NCBI RefSeq assembly: GCF_042767895.1
Contig: NC_091571.1
Coordinates: 19,064,971 to 19,107,667, forward strand
Reading direction: 5' to 3'
Origin: Penaeus vannamei
Taxonomy: Eukaryota; Arthropoda; Malacostraca; Decapoda; Penaeidae
Length of the DNA stretch: 42,697 nucleotides
In this document: positions 13,401 through 25,004 of the stretch, piece after piece
How positions within the stretch are numbered: position 1 is the first letter of the stretch
How the letters are laid out: each line of letters begins with the position of its first letter
Program-made: the position numbers and the translations under genes
The notes under the pieces: generated by a model
What the model was told of the DNA's origin: nothing
Seen by the model: the letters and a program-made list of their open reading frames with translations, nothing else
The model's database searches: none

Positions 13401-15864
13401 TCGGACAATAATTATGATAATAATTATACAATGATAATTATAATGATGATTTGCCTAATAATTGCAATAATAGCAATAATGAACACTATTCTAATGATTT
13501 TCCTAATAATAATAACCACAATGATAACAGAAATAGTAATAGAAGTAATTATAACACGGCTAGTATTGTTATAATCCTTATTATTGTTGTTATTATTACC
13601 AGAATTATCATTATTGTCATTATCATTATTAATATAATTATAATGATGAAAATGACATTAATAATTAAGATGATTATTATAATGACTATATTAAGGGTGA
13701 TTAGGGCGATAATGACAGTAATGATAATAATGATGGTGATAATGACAATAATGATGATAATTATCATTATAAAGCCCATCTTTAATAAGAAAAAGGCTAA
13801 AAGTAGAAAATTCCCAAAAGTCGAAAAACCGGCGAAATCTAGCGAAATATAGCCTTTGGAGAGGTGAGTCGAAAACCCTCTTTTACGAGTTTAAAGGATG
13901 ATTATGATGATCTTAGCAATAATTCTGCAAATTATGATGATTTTGATGATAACCCCATCAATAATGACAATAATGACGATAATAATGATAATTATGAGAG
14001 TAATTAAGACAATAATTATGATAATAATTATACAATAATAATTATAATGATGATTTGCCTAATAATTGCAATAATATCAATAATCAACACTATTCTAATG
14101 ATTTTCCTAATAATAATAACGAATATGATAACAGAAATAATAATAGAAGTAATTATAACACGGTTATTATTGTTATTATAATCCTTATTATTGTTGTTAT
14201 TATTACCAGAATTATCATTATTGTCATTAACATTATTAAAATAATTATAATGATGAAAATGACATTAATAATTAAGATGATGATTATTATAATGACTATA
14301 TTAAGGGTGATTAGGGCGATAATGACAGTAATGATAATAATGATGATGTTAATGACATTGATGATAATTATCATTAGAAAGCCCATCTATAATGAGAAAA
14401 AGGCTAAAAGTAGAAAAATCTCAGAAGTCGAAAAAGCAGCGAAATCTAGCGAAATACAGCCTTTGCAGAGATGGGTCGAAAAACTCTCTTTTTCGTGTTT
14501 AAAGGATGATTATGATGATCTTAGCAATAAATCTGCTAATTATCACGATTTTGATGATAACCGAATCAATAATGACAATAATGACGATGATAATGATAAT
14601 TATGAGAGTAATTAGGACAATAATTATAATAATTATACAATAATAATTATAATGATGATTTGCCTAATAATTGCAATAATAGCAATAATCAACACTATTC
14701 TAATGATTTTCCTAATAATAATAACCACAATGATAAATGAAATAATAATAGAAGTAATTTTAATACGGCTATTATTGTTATTATAATCCTTATTATTGTT
14801 GTTATTATTTCCAGAATTATCATTATTGTCATTATCATTATTAAAATAATTATAATGATGAAAATGACATTAATAATTAAGATGATGATTATCATAATGA
14901 CTATATTAAGGGTGATTAGGGCGATAATGACAGTAATGATAATAATGATGATGATAATGACAATAATGATAATTATCATTAGAAAGCCCATCTATAATAA
15001 GAAAAAGGCTAAAAGTAGAAAAATCCCAAAAGTCGAAAAACAGGCAAAATCTAGCGAAATATAGCCTTTGGAGAGATGAGTCGAAAACCCCTTATTTTCG
15101 AATTTAAAGGATGATTATGATGATCTTAGCAATAATTCTGCTAATTATGAGGATTTTCATGATAACCGAATCAATGATGACAATAATTACGATAATAATG
15201 ATAATTATGAGAGCAATTAGGACAATAATTATGATAATAATTATGCAATGATAATTATAATGATGATTTCCCTAATAATTGAAATAATAGCAATAATCGA
15301 CACTATTCTAATGATTTTCCTAATAATAATAACGAATATTGTAACAGAAATAATAATAGAAGTAATTATAACACGGCAATTATTGTTATTATAATCCTTA
15401 TTATTGTTGTTATTATTTCCAGAATTATCATTATCATTATTAAAACAATTATAATGATGAAAATAACATTAATAGTTAAGATAATGATTATTATAAAGAC
15501 TATTAAGGGTGATTAGGGCGATAATGACAGTAATGATAATAATGATGATGATAATGACAATAATGATGATAATTATCATTAGAAAGCCCATCTATAATGA
15601 GAAAAAGGCTAATAGTAGAAAAATCTCAGAAGTCGAAAAACCGGCAAAATCTAGCGAAATACAGCCTTTGGAGAGATGATTCGAAAACCCCCTATTTTCG
15701 AGTTTAAAGGATGATTTTGATGATCTTAGCAATAATTTTGCTAATTATGATGATTTTGATGATAACCCCATCAGTAATGACAATAATGACGATAATAATC
15801 ATAATTACGAGAGTAATTAGGACAATTATGATAGTATTTATACAGTGATACTTACAATGACGAT
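10424..15864 (+). repeat. higher-order block, left copy
   Basis: An ordered set of monomer types that reappears on the far side of the gap at 32072-36322. Shared rare variants include CATCAAGGG in the 11026 monomer, GAGAGTAAGTAGGG near 11577, CTAAAATCTAGCC/CGAAAATCTAGCC at the end of the 11636 monomer, AATTGATATAATAG at 12245, AACGAATATGATAAC at 12909, TTTTCGTGTTT at 14488, and the shortened ACTATTAAGGG near 15500. The left copy has two extra monomers, because the 12846 head and the 14055 tail together correspond to the single monomer at 34497. This copy is more mutated than its partner. Confidence 0.75.
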
Positions 15865-16921
15865 TTGCCTAATAATTGCAATGATAGCAATAATCAACAC
15901 TATTCTGTTTTTCCTAATAATAATAACGACAATAATAACAGAAATAATAATAGAAGTAATTTTAACACGGCTATTATTGTTATAATAATCCTTATTATTG
16001 TTGTTATTATTTCCAGAATTATCATTATTGTCATTATCATTATTAAAATAATTATAATGATGAAAATGACATTAATAATTAAGGGTGATTAGGGCGATAA
16101 TGACAGTAATGATAATAATGATGGTGATAATGACAATAATGATGATAATTATCATTATAAAGCCCATCTATAATAAGAAAAAGGCTAAAAGTAGAAAAAT
16201 CCCAAAAGTCGAAAAACCGGCGAAATCTAGCGAAATATAGCCTTTGCAGAGATGAGTCGAAAACCCCCTTTTTCGAGTTTAAAGGATGATTATGATGATC
16301 TTAGCAATAATTCTGCTAATTATCATGATTTTGATGATAACCGAATCAATGATGACAATAATGACGATAATAATGATAATTATGAGAGCAATTAGGACAA
16401 TAATTATGATAATAATTATACAATAATAATTATAATGATGATTTGCCTAATAATTGCAATAATAGCAATAATCAACACTATTCTAATGATTTTCCTAATA
16501 ATAATAACGACAATGATAACAGAAATAATAATAGAAGTAATTATAACACGGCTATTATTGTTATTATAATCCTTATTATTGTTGTTATTATTTCCAGAAT
16601 TATCATTATTGTCATTATCATTATTAAAATAATTATAAAGATGATTATTATAATGACCATATTAATGGTGATTAGGGCGATAATGACAGTAATGATAATA
16701 ATGATGGTGATAATGACAATAATGATGATAATTATCATTATAAAGCCCATCTATAATAAGAAAAAGGCTAAAAGTAGAAAAATCCCAAAAGGCGAAAAAG
16801 CAGCGAAATCTAGCGAAATATAGCCTTTGGAGAGGTGAGGTGAAAACCCTCTTTTTCGAGTTTAAAGGATGATTATGATGATCTTAGCAATAATTCTGCT
16901 AATTATGATGATTTTGATGAT
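15084..16921 (+). repeat. forward arm of an inverted duplication
   Basis: The reverse complement of this region, minus about 557 bp, forms 19851-21131. Rare variants shared by both arms and otherwise unusual in the array prove the pairing: CTTATTTTCGAATTTAAAGG at 15091, GAGGATTTTCATG near 15149, TCCCTAATAATTGAAATAAT near 15269, CAGTGATACTTACAATGACG at 15843, and GAGGTGAGGTGAAAAC near 16831. About 2.9 kb of ordinary forward satellite separates the two arms. Confidence 0.9.
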
Positions 16922-17618
16922 AACCCCATCAATAATGACAATAATGACGACAATAATGATAATTATGAGAGTAATTAAGACAATAATTATGATAATAATT
17001 ATACAATAATAATCATAATGATGATTTGCCTAATAATTGCAATAATAGCAATAATCAACACTATTCTAATGGTTTTCCTAATAATAATAACGACAATGAT
17101 AACAGAAATAATAATAGAAGTAATTATAACACGGTTATTATTGTTATCATAATCCTTATTATTGTTGTTATTATTACCAGAATTATCATTATTGTCATTA
17201 TCATTATTAAAATAATTATAATGATGAAAATGACATTAATAATTAAGATGATGATTATTATAATGACTATATTAAGGGTGATTAGGGCGATAATGACAGT
17301 AATGATAATAATGATGATGATAATGACAATAATGATGATAATTATCATTAGAAAGCCCATCTATAATGAGAAAAATCTCAAAAGTCGAAAAACTGGCAAA
17401 ATCTAGCGAAATACAGCCTTTGCAGAAATGAGTCGAAAACCTCCTTTTTCGAGTTTAAAGGATGTTTATGATGATCTTAGTAATAATTCTGCTAATTATG
17501 ATGATTTTGATGAAAACCGAATCAATAATGACAATAATGACGATAATAATGATAATTATGAGAGCAATTCGGACAATAATTATGATAATAATTATACAAT
17601 GATAATTATAATGATGAT
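15865..17618 (+). repeat. three consecutive shortened monomers
   Basis: The monomers at 15865, 16443 and 17026 have spacings of 578, 583 and 593 bp, each from a different internal deletion. The first lost about 30 bp between two ATTAAG copies (junction near 16080). The second lost about 27 bp between AATTA copies (junction near 16637). The third lost 17 bp between GAAAAA copies (junction near 17371). The 15865 monomer is also the most divergent of the window, with TATTCTGTTTTTCC and an altered region before its anchor. Confidence 0.85.
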
Positions 17619-18824
17619 TTGCCTACTAATTGCAATAATAGCAATAATCAACACTATTCTAATGATTTTCCTAATAATAATAATGACAATGATAACAGAA
17701 ATAATAATAGAAGTAATTTTAATACGGCTATTATTGTTATTATAATCCTTATTATTGTTGTTATTATTTCCAGAATTATCATTATTGTCATTATCATTAT
17801 TAAAATAATTATAATGATGAAAATGACATTAATAATTAAGATATTGATCATTATAATAACTATATTAAGGGTGATTAGGGCGATAATGACAGTAATGATA
17901 ATAATGATGGTGATAATGACAATAATGATGATAATTATCATTATAAAGCCCATCTATAATAAGAAGAAGGCTAAAAGTAGAAAAATCCCAAAAGTCGAAA
18001 AAGCAGCGATATCTAGCGAAATATAGCCTTTGGAGAGATGAGTCAAAAACCCTCTTTTACGAGTTTAAAGGATGATTATGATGATCTTAGCAATAATTCT
18101 GCTAATTATGATGATTTTGATGATAACCCCATCAATAATGACAATAATGACGATAATAATGATAATTATGAGAGTAATTAGGACAATAATTATGATAATA
18201 ATTATACAATAATAATTATAATGATGATTTGCCTAATAATTGCAATAATAGCAATAATCAACACTAATGGTTTTCCTAATAATAATAACGACAATGATAA
18301 AAGAAATAATAATAGAAGTAATTATAACACGGTTATTATTGTTATCATAATCCTTATTATTGTTGTTATTATTACCAGAATTATCATTATTGTCATTATA
18401 ATTATTAAAATAATTATAATGATGAAAATGACATTAATAATTAAGATGATGATTATTATAATGAATAAATTAAGGGTGATTAGGGCGATAATGACAGTAA
18501 TGATAATGATGATGATAATGACAATAATGATGATAATTATCATTAGAAAGCCCATCTTTAATGAGAAAAAGGGTAAAAGTAGAAAAATCTCATAAGTCGA
18601 AAAACCGGCAAAATCTAGCGAAATACAGCCTTTGCAGAAATGAGTCGAAAACCCCCTTTTTCGAGTTTAAAGGATGTTTATGATGATCTTAGCAATAATT
18701 CTGCTAATTATAATGATTTTGATGAAAACCGAATCAATAATGACAATAATGACGATAATAATGATAATTATGAGAGCAATTAGGACAATAATTATGATAA
18801 TAATTATACAATGATAATTATAAT

Positions 18825-18961
18825 CATAATTATTCTGCTAATTATCATGATTTTGATGATAACCGAATCAATGATGACAATAATGACGATAATAATGATA
18901 ATTATGAGAGCAGTTAGGACAATAATTATGATAATAATTATACAATAATAATTATAATGAT
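18825..18961 (+). repeat. remnant of a mostly deleted monomer
   Basis: The distance between anchors at 18229 and 18962 is 733 bp instead of 610 because about 130 bp of an extra monomer tail is inserted. The sequence is normal satellite up to about 18824. Then come about seven bases (CATAATT) that do not fit the consensus, and from 18832 it resumes as the ATTCTGCTAATTATCATG tail. That tail type normally precedes a C monomer, and a C monomer does follow. The simplest reading is that the A monomer of a B-A-C block lost about 480 bp, with short filler at the junction. Confidence 0.75.
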
Positions 18962-19850
18962 TTGCCTAATAATTGCAATAATAGCAATAATCAACACTTT
19001 TCTATTGATTTTCCTAATAATAATAACCACAATGATAACAGAAATAGTAATAGAAGCAATTATAACACGGCTAGTATTGTTATTATAATCCTTATTATTG
19101 TTGTTATTATTACCAGAATTATCATTATTGTCATTATTGTTAAAATAATTATAATGATGAAAATGACATTAATAATTAAAATGATGATTATTATAATGAC
19201 TATATTAAGGGTGATATGGGCGATAATGACAGTAATGATAATAATGATGGTGATAATGACAATAATGATGATAATTATCATTATAAAGCCCATCTACAAT
19301 AAGAAAAAGGCAAAAAGTAGAAAAATCCCAAAAGTCGAAAAACCGGCGAAATCTAGCGAAATATAGCGTTTGGAGAGGTGAGTCGAAAACCCTCTTTTAC
19401 GAGTTTAAAGGATGATTATGATGATCTTAACAATAATTCTGCTAATTATGATGATTTTGATGATAATTCCATCAATAATGACAATAAGGACGATAATAAT
19501 GATAATTATGAGAGTAATTAAGACAATGATTATGATAATAATTATACAATAATAATTATAATGATGATTTGCCTAATAATTGCAATAATAGCAATAATGA
19601 ACACTATTCTAATGGTTTTCCTAATAATAATAACGACAATGATAACAGAAATAATAATAGAAGTAATTATAACACGTTTATTATTGTTATTATAATCCTT
19701 TTTATTGTTGTTATTATTACCAGAATTATCATTATTGTCATTATCATTATTAAAATAATTATAATGATTAAAATGACATTAATAATTAAGATGATGATTA
19801 TTATAATGACTATATTAAGGGTGATTAGGGCGATAATGACAGTAATGATA

Positions 19851-21131
19851 ATCATCAAAATCATCATAATTAGCAGAATTATTGCTAAGATCATCATAAT
19901 CATCCTTTAAACTCGAAAAAGAGGGTTTTCACCTCACCTCTCCAAAGGCTATATTTCGCTAGATTTCGCTGCTTTTTCGCCTTTTGGGATTTTTCTACTT
20001 TTAGCCTTTTTCTTATTATAGATGGGCTTTATAATGATAATTATCATCATTATTGTCATTATCACCATCATTATTATCATTACTGTCATTATCGCCCTAA
20101 TCACCATTAATATGGTCATTATAATAATCATCTTTATTATTAATGTCATTTTCATCATTATAATTGTTTTAATAATGATAATGACAATAATGATAATTCT
20201 GGAAATAATAACAACAATAATAAGGATTATTATAACAATAATAGCCGTGTTAAAATTACTTCTATTATTATTTCTGTTATTATTGTCGTTATTATTATTA
20301 GGAAAAACAGAATAGTGTTGATTATTGCTATCATTGCAATTATTAGGCAAATCGTCATTGTAAGTATCACTGTATAAATACTATCATAATTGTCCTAATT
20401 ACTCTCGTAATTATGATTATTATCGTCATTATTGTCATTACTGATGGGGTTATCATCAAAATCATCATAATTAGCAAAATTATTGCTAAGATCATCAAAA
20501 TCATCCTTTAAACTCGAAAATAGGGGGTTTTCGAATCATCTCTCCAAAGGCTGTATTTCGCTAGATTTTGCCGGTTTTTCGACTTCTGAGATTTTTCTAC
20601 TATTAGCCTTTTTCTCATTATAGATGGGCTTTCTAATGATAATTATCATCATTATTGTCATTATCATCATCATTATTATCATTACTGTCATTATCGCCCT
20701 AATCACCCTTAATAGTCTTTATAATAATCATTATCTTAACTATTAATGTTATTTTCATCATTAAAATTGTTTTAATAATGATAATGATAATTCTGGAAAT
20801 AATAACAACAATAATAAGGATTATAATAACAATAATTGCCGTGTTATAATTACTTCTATTATTATTTCTGTTACAATATTCGTTATTATTATTAGGAAAA
20901 TCATTAGAATAGTGTCGATTATTGCTATTATTTCAATTATTAGGGAAATCATCATTATAATTATCATTGCATAATTATTATCATAATTATTGTCCTAATT
21001 GCTCTCATAATTATCATTATTATCGTAATTATTGTCATCATTGATTCGGTTATCATGAAAATCCTCATAATTAGCAGAATTATTGCTAAGATCATCATAA
21101 TCATCCTTTAAATTCGAAAATAAGGGGTTTT
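19851..21131 (-). repeat. inverted copy of 15084-16921, two reverse monomers
   Basis: The array switches strand at 19851, where only the bases AT are shared between the forward continuation and the inverted sequence. The segment reads as the reverse complement of 16921 down to 15084, with minus-strand anchors at about 20350 and 20944. It lacks about 557 bp: its first reverse monomer joins the 5' part of the 15865 monomer to the 3' part of the 16443 monomer, so the two short-deletion monomers are fused into one. Apart from this it is almost identical to the forward arm; I noticed only single-base differences such as AAAACAATT for AAAATAATT. It stops exactly at the assembly gap. Confidence 0.9.
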
Positions 21132-21631
21132 NNNNNNNNNNNNNNNNNNNNNNNNNNNNNNNNNNNNNNNNNNNNNNNNNNNNNNNNNNNNNNNNNNNNN
21201 NNNNNNNNNNNNNNNNNNNNNNNNNNNNNNNNNNNNNNNNNNNNNNNNNNNNNNNNNNNNNNNNNNNNNNNNNNNNNNNNNNNNNNNNNNNNNNNNNNNN
21301 NNNNNNNNNNNNNNNNNNNNNNNNNNNNNNNNNNNNNNNNNNNNNNNNNNNNNNNNNNNNNNNNNNNNNNNNNNNNNNNNNNNNNNNNNNNNNNNNNNNN
21401 NNNNNNNNNNNNNNNNNNNNNNNNNNNNNNNNNNNNNNNNNNNNNNNNNNNNNNNNNNNNNNNNNNNNNNNNNNNNNNNNNNNNNNNNNNNNNNNNNNNN
21501 NNNNNNNNNNNNNNNNNNNNNNNNNNNNNNNNNNNNNNNNNNNNNNNNNNNNNNNNNNNNNNNNNNNNNNNNNNNNNNNNNNNNNNNNNNNNNNNNNNNN
21601 NNNNNNNNNNNNNNNNNNNNNNNNNNNNNNN
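21132..21631. other. assembly gap of 500 N
   Basis: Exactly 500 undetermined bases. A round 500 is a placeholder length used by some scaffolding programs, so the real distance is probably unknown. The gap separates the inverted segment from the homogeneous right array. The first bases after it (21632-21672) carry two changes toward A, GACGAAAATAATG and GCAAAAAGG, which look like contig-end errors. Confidence 0.97.
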
Positions 21632-24600
21632 ACAATAATGACGAAAATAATGATAATTATGAGAGCAAAAAGGACAATAATTATGATAATAATTATACAA
21701 TGATAATTATAATGATGATTTGCCTAATAATTGCAATAATAGCAATAATCAACACTATTCTAATGATTTTCCTAATAATAATAACGACAATGATAACAGA
21801 AATAATAATAGAAGTAATTATAACACGGCTATTATTGTTATTATAATCCTTATTATTGTTGTTATTATTTCCAGAATTATCATTATTGTCATTATCATTA
21901 TTAAAATAATTATAATGATGAAAATGACATTAATAATTAAGATGATGATTATTATAATGACTATATTAAGGGTGATTAGGGCGATAATGACAGTAATGAT
22001 AATAATGATGATGATAATGACAATAATGATGATAATTATCATTAGAAAGCCCATCTATAATGAGAAAAAGGCTAAAAGTAGAAAAATCTCAAAAGTCGAA
22101 AAACCGGCGAAATCTAGCGAAATACAGCCTTTGCAGAGATGAGTCGAAAACCCCCTTTTTCGAGTTTAAAGGATGATTATGATGATCTTAGCAATAATTC
22201 TGCTAATTATGATGATTTTGATGATAACCGAATCAATGATGACAATAATGACGATAATAATGATAATTATGAGAGCAATTAGGACAATAATTATGATAAT
22301 AATTATACAATGATAATTATAATGATGATTTGCCTAATAATTGCAATAATAGCAATAATCAACACTATTCTAATGATTTTCCTAATAATAATAACGACAA
22401 TGATAACAGAAATAATAATAGAAGTAATTATAACACGGCTATTATTGTTATTATAATCCTTATTATTGTTGTTATTATTTCCAGAATTATCATTATTGTC
22501 ATTATCATTATTAAAATAATTATAATGATGAAAATGACATTAATAATTAAGATGATTATTATAATGACTATATTAAGGGTGATTAGGGCGATAATGACAG
22601 TAATGATAATAATGATGGTGATAATGACAATAATGATGATAATTATCATTATAAAGCCCATCTATAATAAGAAAAAGGCTAAAAGTAGAAAAATCCCAAA
22701 AGTCGAAAAACCGGCGAAATCTAGCGAAATATAGCCTTTGGAGAGGTGAGTCGAAAACCCTCTTTTTCGAGTTTAAAGGATGATTATGATGATCTTAGCA
22801 ATAATTCTGCTAATTATGATGATTTTGATGATAACCCCATCAATAATGACAATAATGACGATAATAATGATAATTATGAGAGTAATTAAGACAATAATTA
22901 TGATAATAATTATACAATAATAATTATAATGATGATTTGCCTAATAATTGCAATAATAGCAATAATCAACACTATTCTAATGATTTTCCTAATAATAATA
23001 ACGACAATGATAACAGAAATAATAATAGAAGTAATTATAACACGGTTATTATTGTTATTATAATCCTTATTATTGTTGTTATTATTACCAGAATTATCAT
23101 TATTGTCATTATCATTATTAAAATAATTATAATGATGAAAATGACATTAATAATTAAGATGATGATTATTATAATGACTATATTAAGGGTGATTAGGGCG
23201 ATAATGACAGTAATGATAATAATGATGATGATAATGACAATAATGATGATAATTATCATTAGAAAGCCCATCTTTAATGAGAAAAAGGCTAAAAGTAGAA
23301 AAATCCCAAAAGTCGAAAAACCGGCAAAATCTAGCGAAATACAGCCTTTGCAGAAATGAGTCGAAAACCCCCTTTTTCGAGTTTAAAGGATGTTTATGAT
23401 GATCTTAGCAATAATTCTGCTAATTATGATGATTTTGATGAAAACCGAATCAATAATGACAATAATGACGATAATAATGATAATTATGAGAGCAATTAGG
23501 ACAATAATTATGATAATAATTATACAATGATAATTATAATGATGATTTGCCTAATAATTGCAATAATAGCAATAATCAACACTATTCTAATGATTTTCCT
23601 AATAATAATAACGACAATGATAACAGAAATAATAATAGAAGTAATTTTAATACGGCTATTATTGTTATTATAATCCTTATTATTGTTGTTATTATTTCCA
23701 GAATTATCATTATTGTCATTATCATTATTAAAATAATTATAATGATGAAAATGACATTAATAATTAAGATATTGATCATTATAATAACTATATTAAGGGT
23801 GATTAGGGCGATAATGACAGTAATGATAATAATGATGGTGATAATGACAATAATGATGATAATTATCATTATAAAGCCCATCTATAATAAGAAAAAGGCT
23901 AAAAGTAGAAAAATCCCAAAAGTCGAAAAACCGGCGAAATCTAGCGAAATATAGCCTTCGGAGACATGAGTCGCAAACCCCCCTTTTTCGAGTTTAAAGG
24001 ATGATTATGATGATCTTAGCAACAATTCTGCTAATTATCATAATTTTGATGATAACCGAATCAATGACGACAATAATGACGATAATAATGATAATTATGA
24101 GAGCAATTAGGACAATAATTATGATAATAATTATACAATGATAATTATAATGATGATTTGCCTAATAATTGCAATAATAGCAATAATCAACACTATTCTA
24201 ATGATTTTCCTAATAATAATAACCACAATGATAACAGAAATAATAATAGAAGTAATTATAACACGGCTAGTATTGTTATTATAATCCTTATTATTGTTGT
24301 TATTATTACCAGAATTATCATTATTGTCATTATCATTATTAAAATAATTATAATGATGAAAATGACATTAATAATTAAGATGATTATTATAATGACTATA
24401 TTAAGGGTGATTAGGGCGATAATGACAGTAATGATAATAATGATGATGATAATGACAATAATGATGATAATTATCATTATAAAGCCCATCTATAATAAGA
24501 AAAAGGCTAAAAGTAGAAAAATCCCAAAAGTCGAAAAACCGGCGAAATCTAGCGAAATATAGCCTTTGGAGAGGTGAGTCGAAAACCCTCTTTTTCGAGT

Positions 24601-25004
24601 TTAAAGGATGATTATGATGATCTTAGCAATAATTCTGCTAATTATGATGATTTTGATGATAACCGAATCAATAATGACAATAATGACGATAATAATGATA
24701 ATTATGAGAGTAATTAAGACAATAATTATGATAATAATTATACAATGATAATTATAATGATGATTTGCCTAATAATTGCAATAATAGCAATAATCAACAC
24801 TATTCTAATGATTTTCCTAATAATAATAACGACAATGATAACAGAAATAATAATAGAAGTAATTTTAATACGGCTATTATTGTTATTATAATCCTTATTA
24901 TTGTTGTTATTATTTCCAGAATTATCATTATTGTCATTATCATTATTAAAATAATTATAATGATGAAAATGACATTAATAATTAAGATGATGATTATTAT
25001 AATG

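Larger units (their letters stand above)
591..19850 (+). repeat. left satellite array, 32 forward monomers of about 610 bp
   Basis: Head-to-tail tandem array. Using the conserved TTGCCTAATAATTG anchor (first T), monomers begin at 716, 1327, 1937, 2544, 3151, 3761, 4363, 4968, 5573, 6177, 6773, 7380, 7990, 8597, 9208, 9818, 10424, 11026, 11636, 12238, 12846, 13451, 14055, 14660, 15268 (anchor mutated to TTC), 15865, 16443, 17026, 17619, 18229, 18962 and 19569. Spacing varies from 578 to 611 bp, with one 733-bp exception. Many length changes are steps of three bases in triplet runs. Private substitutions are frequent, so these copies are older or less homogenised than those after the gap. No gene lies in the array. 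Confidence 0.97.

Noticed and set aside
19851..21131. Simple missed-adapter palindrome
   Set aside because: Such artefacts turn around at one point with no spacer. Here about 2.9 kb lies between the arms and one arm is 557 bp shorter, so another error type or a real event is needed.
21101..21700. Open frames running across the gap
   Set aside because: They consist almost entirely of undetermined bases.
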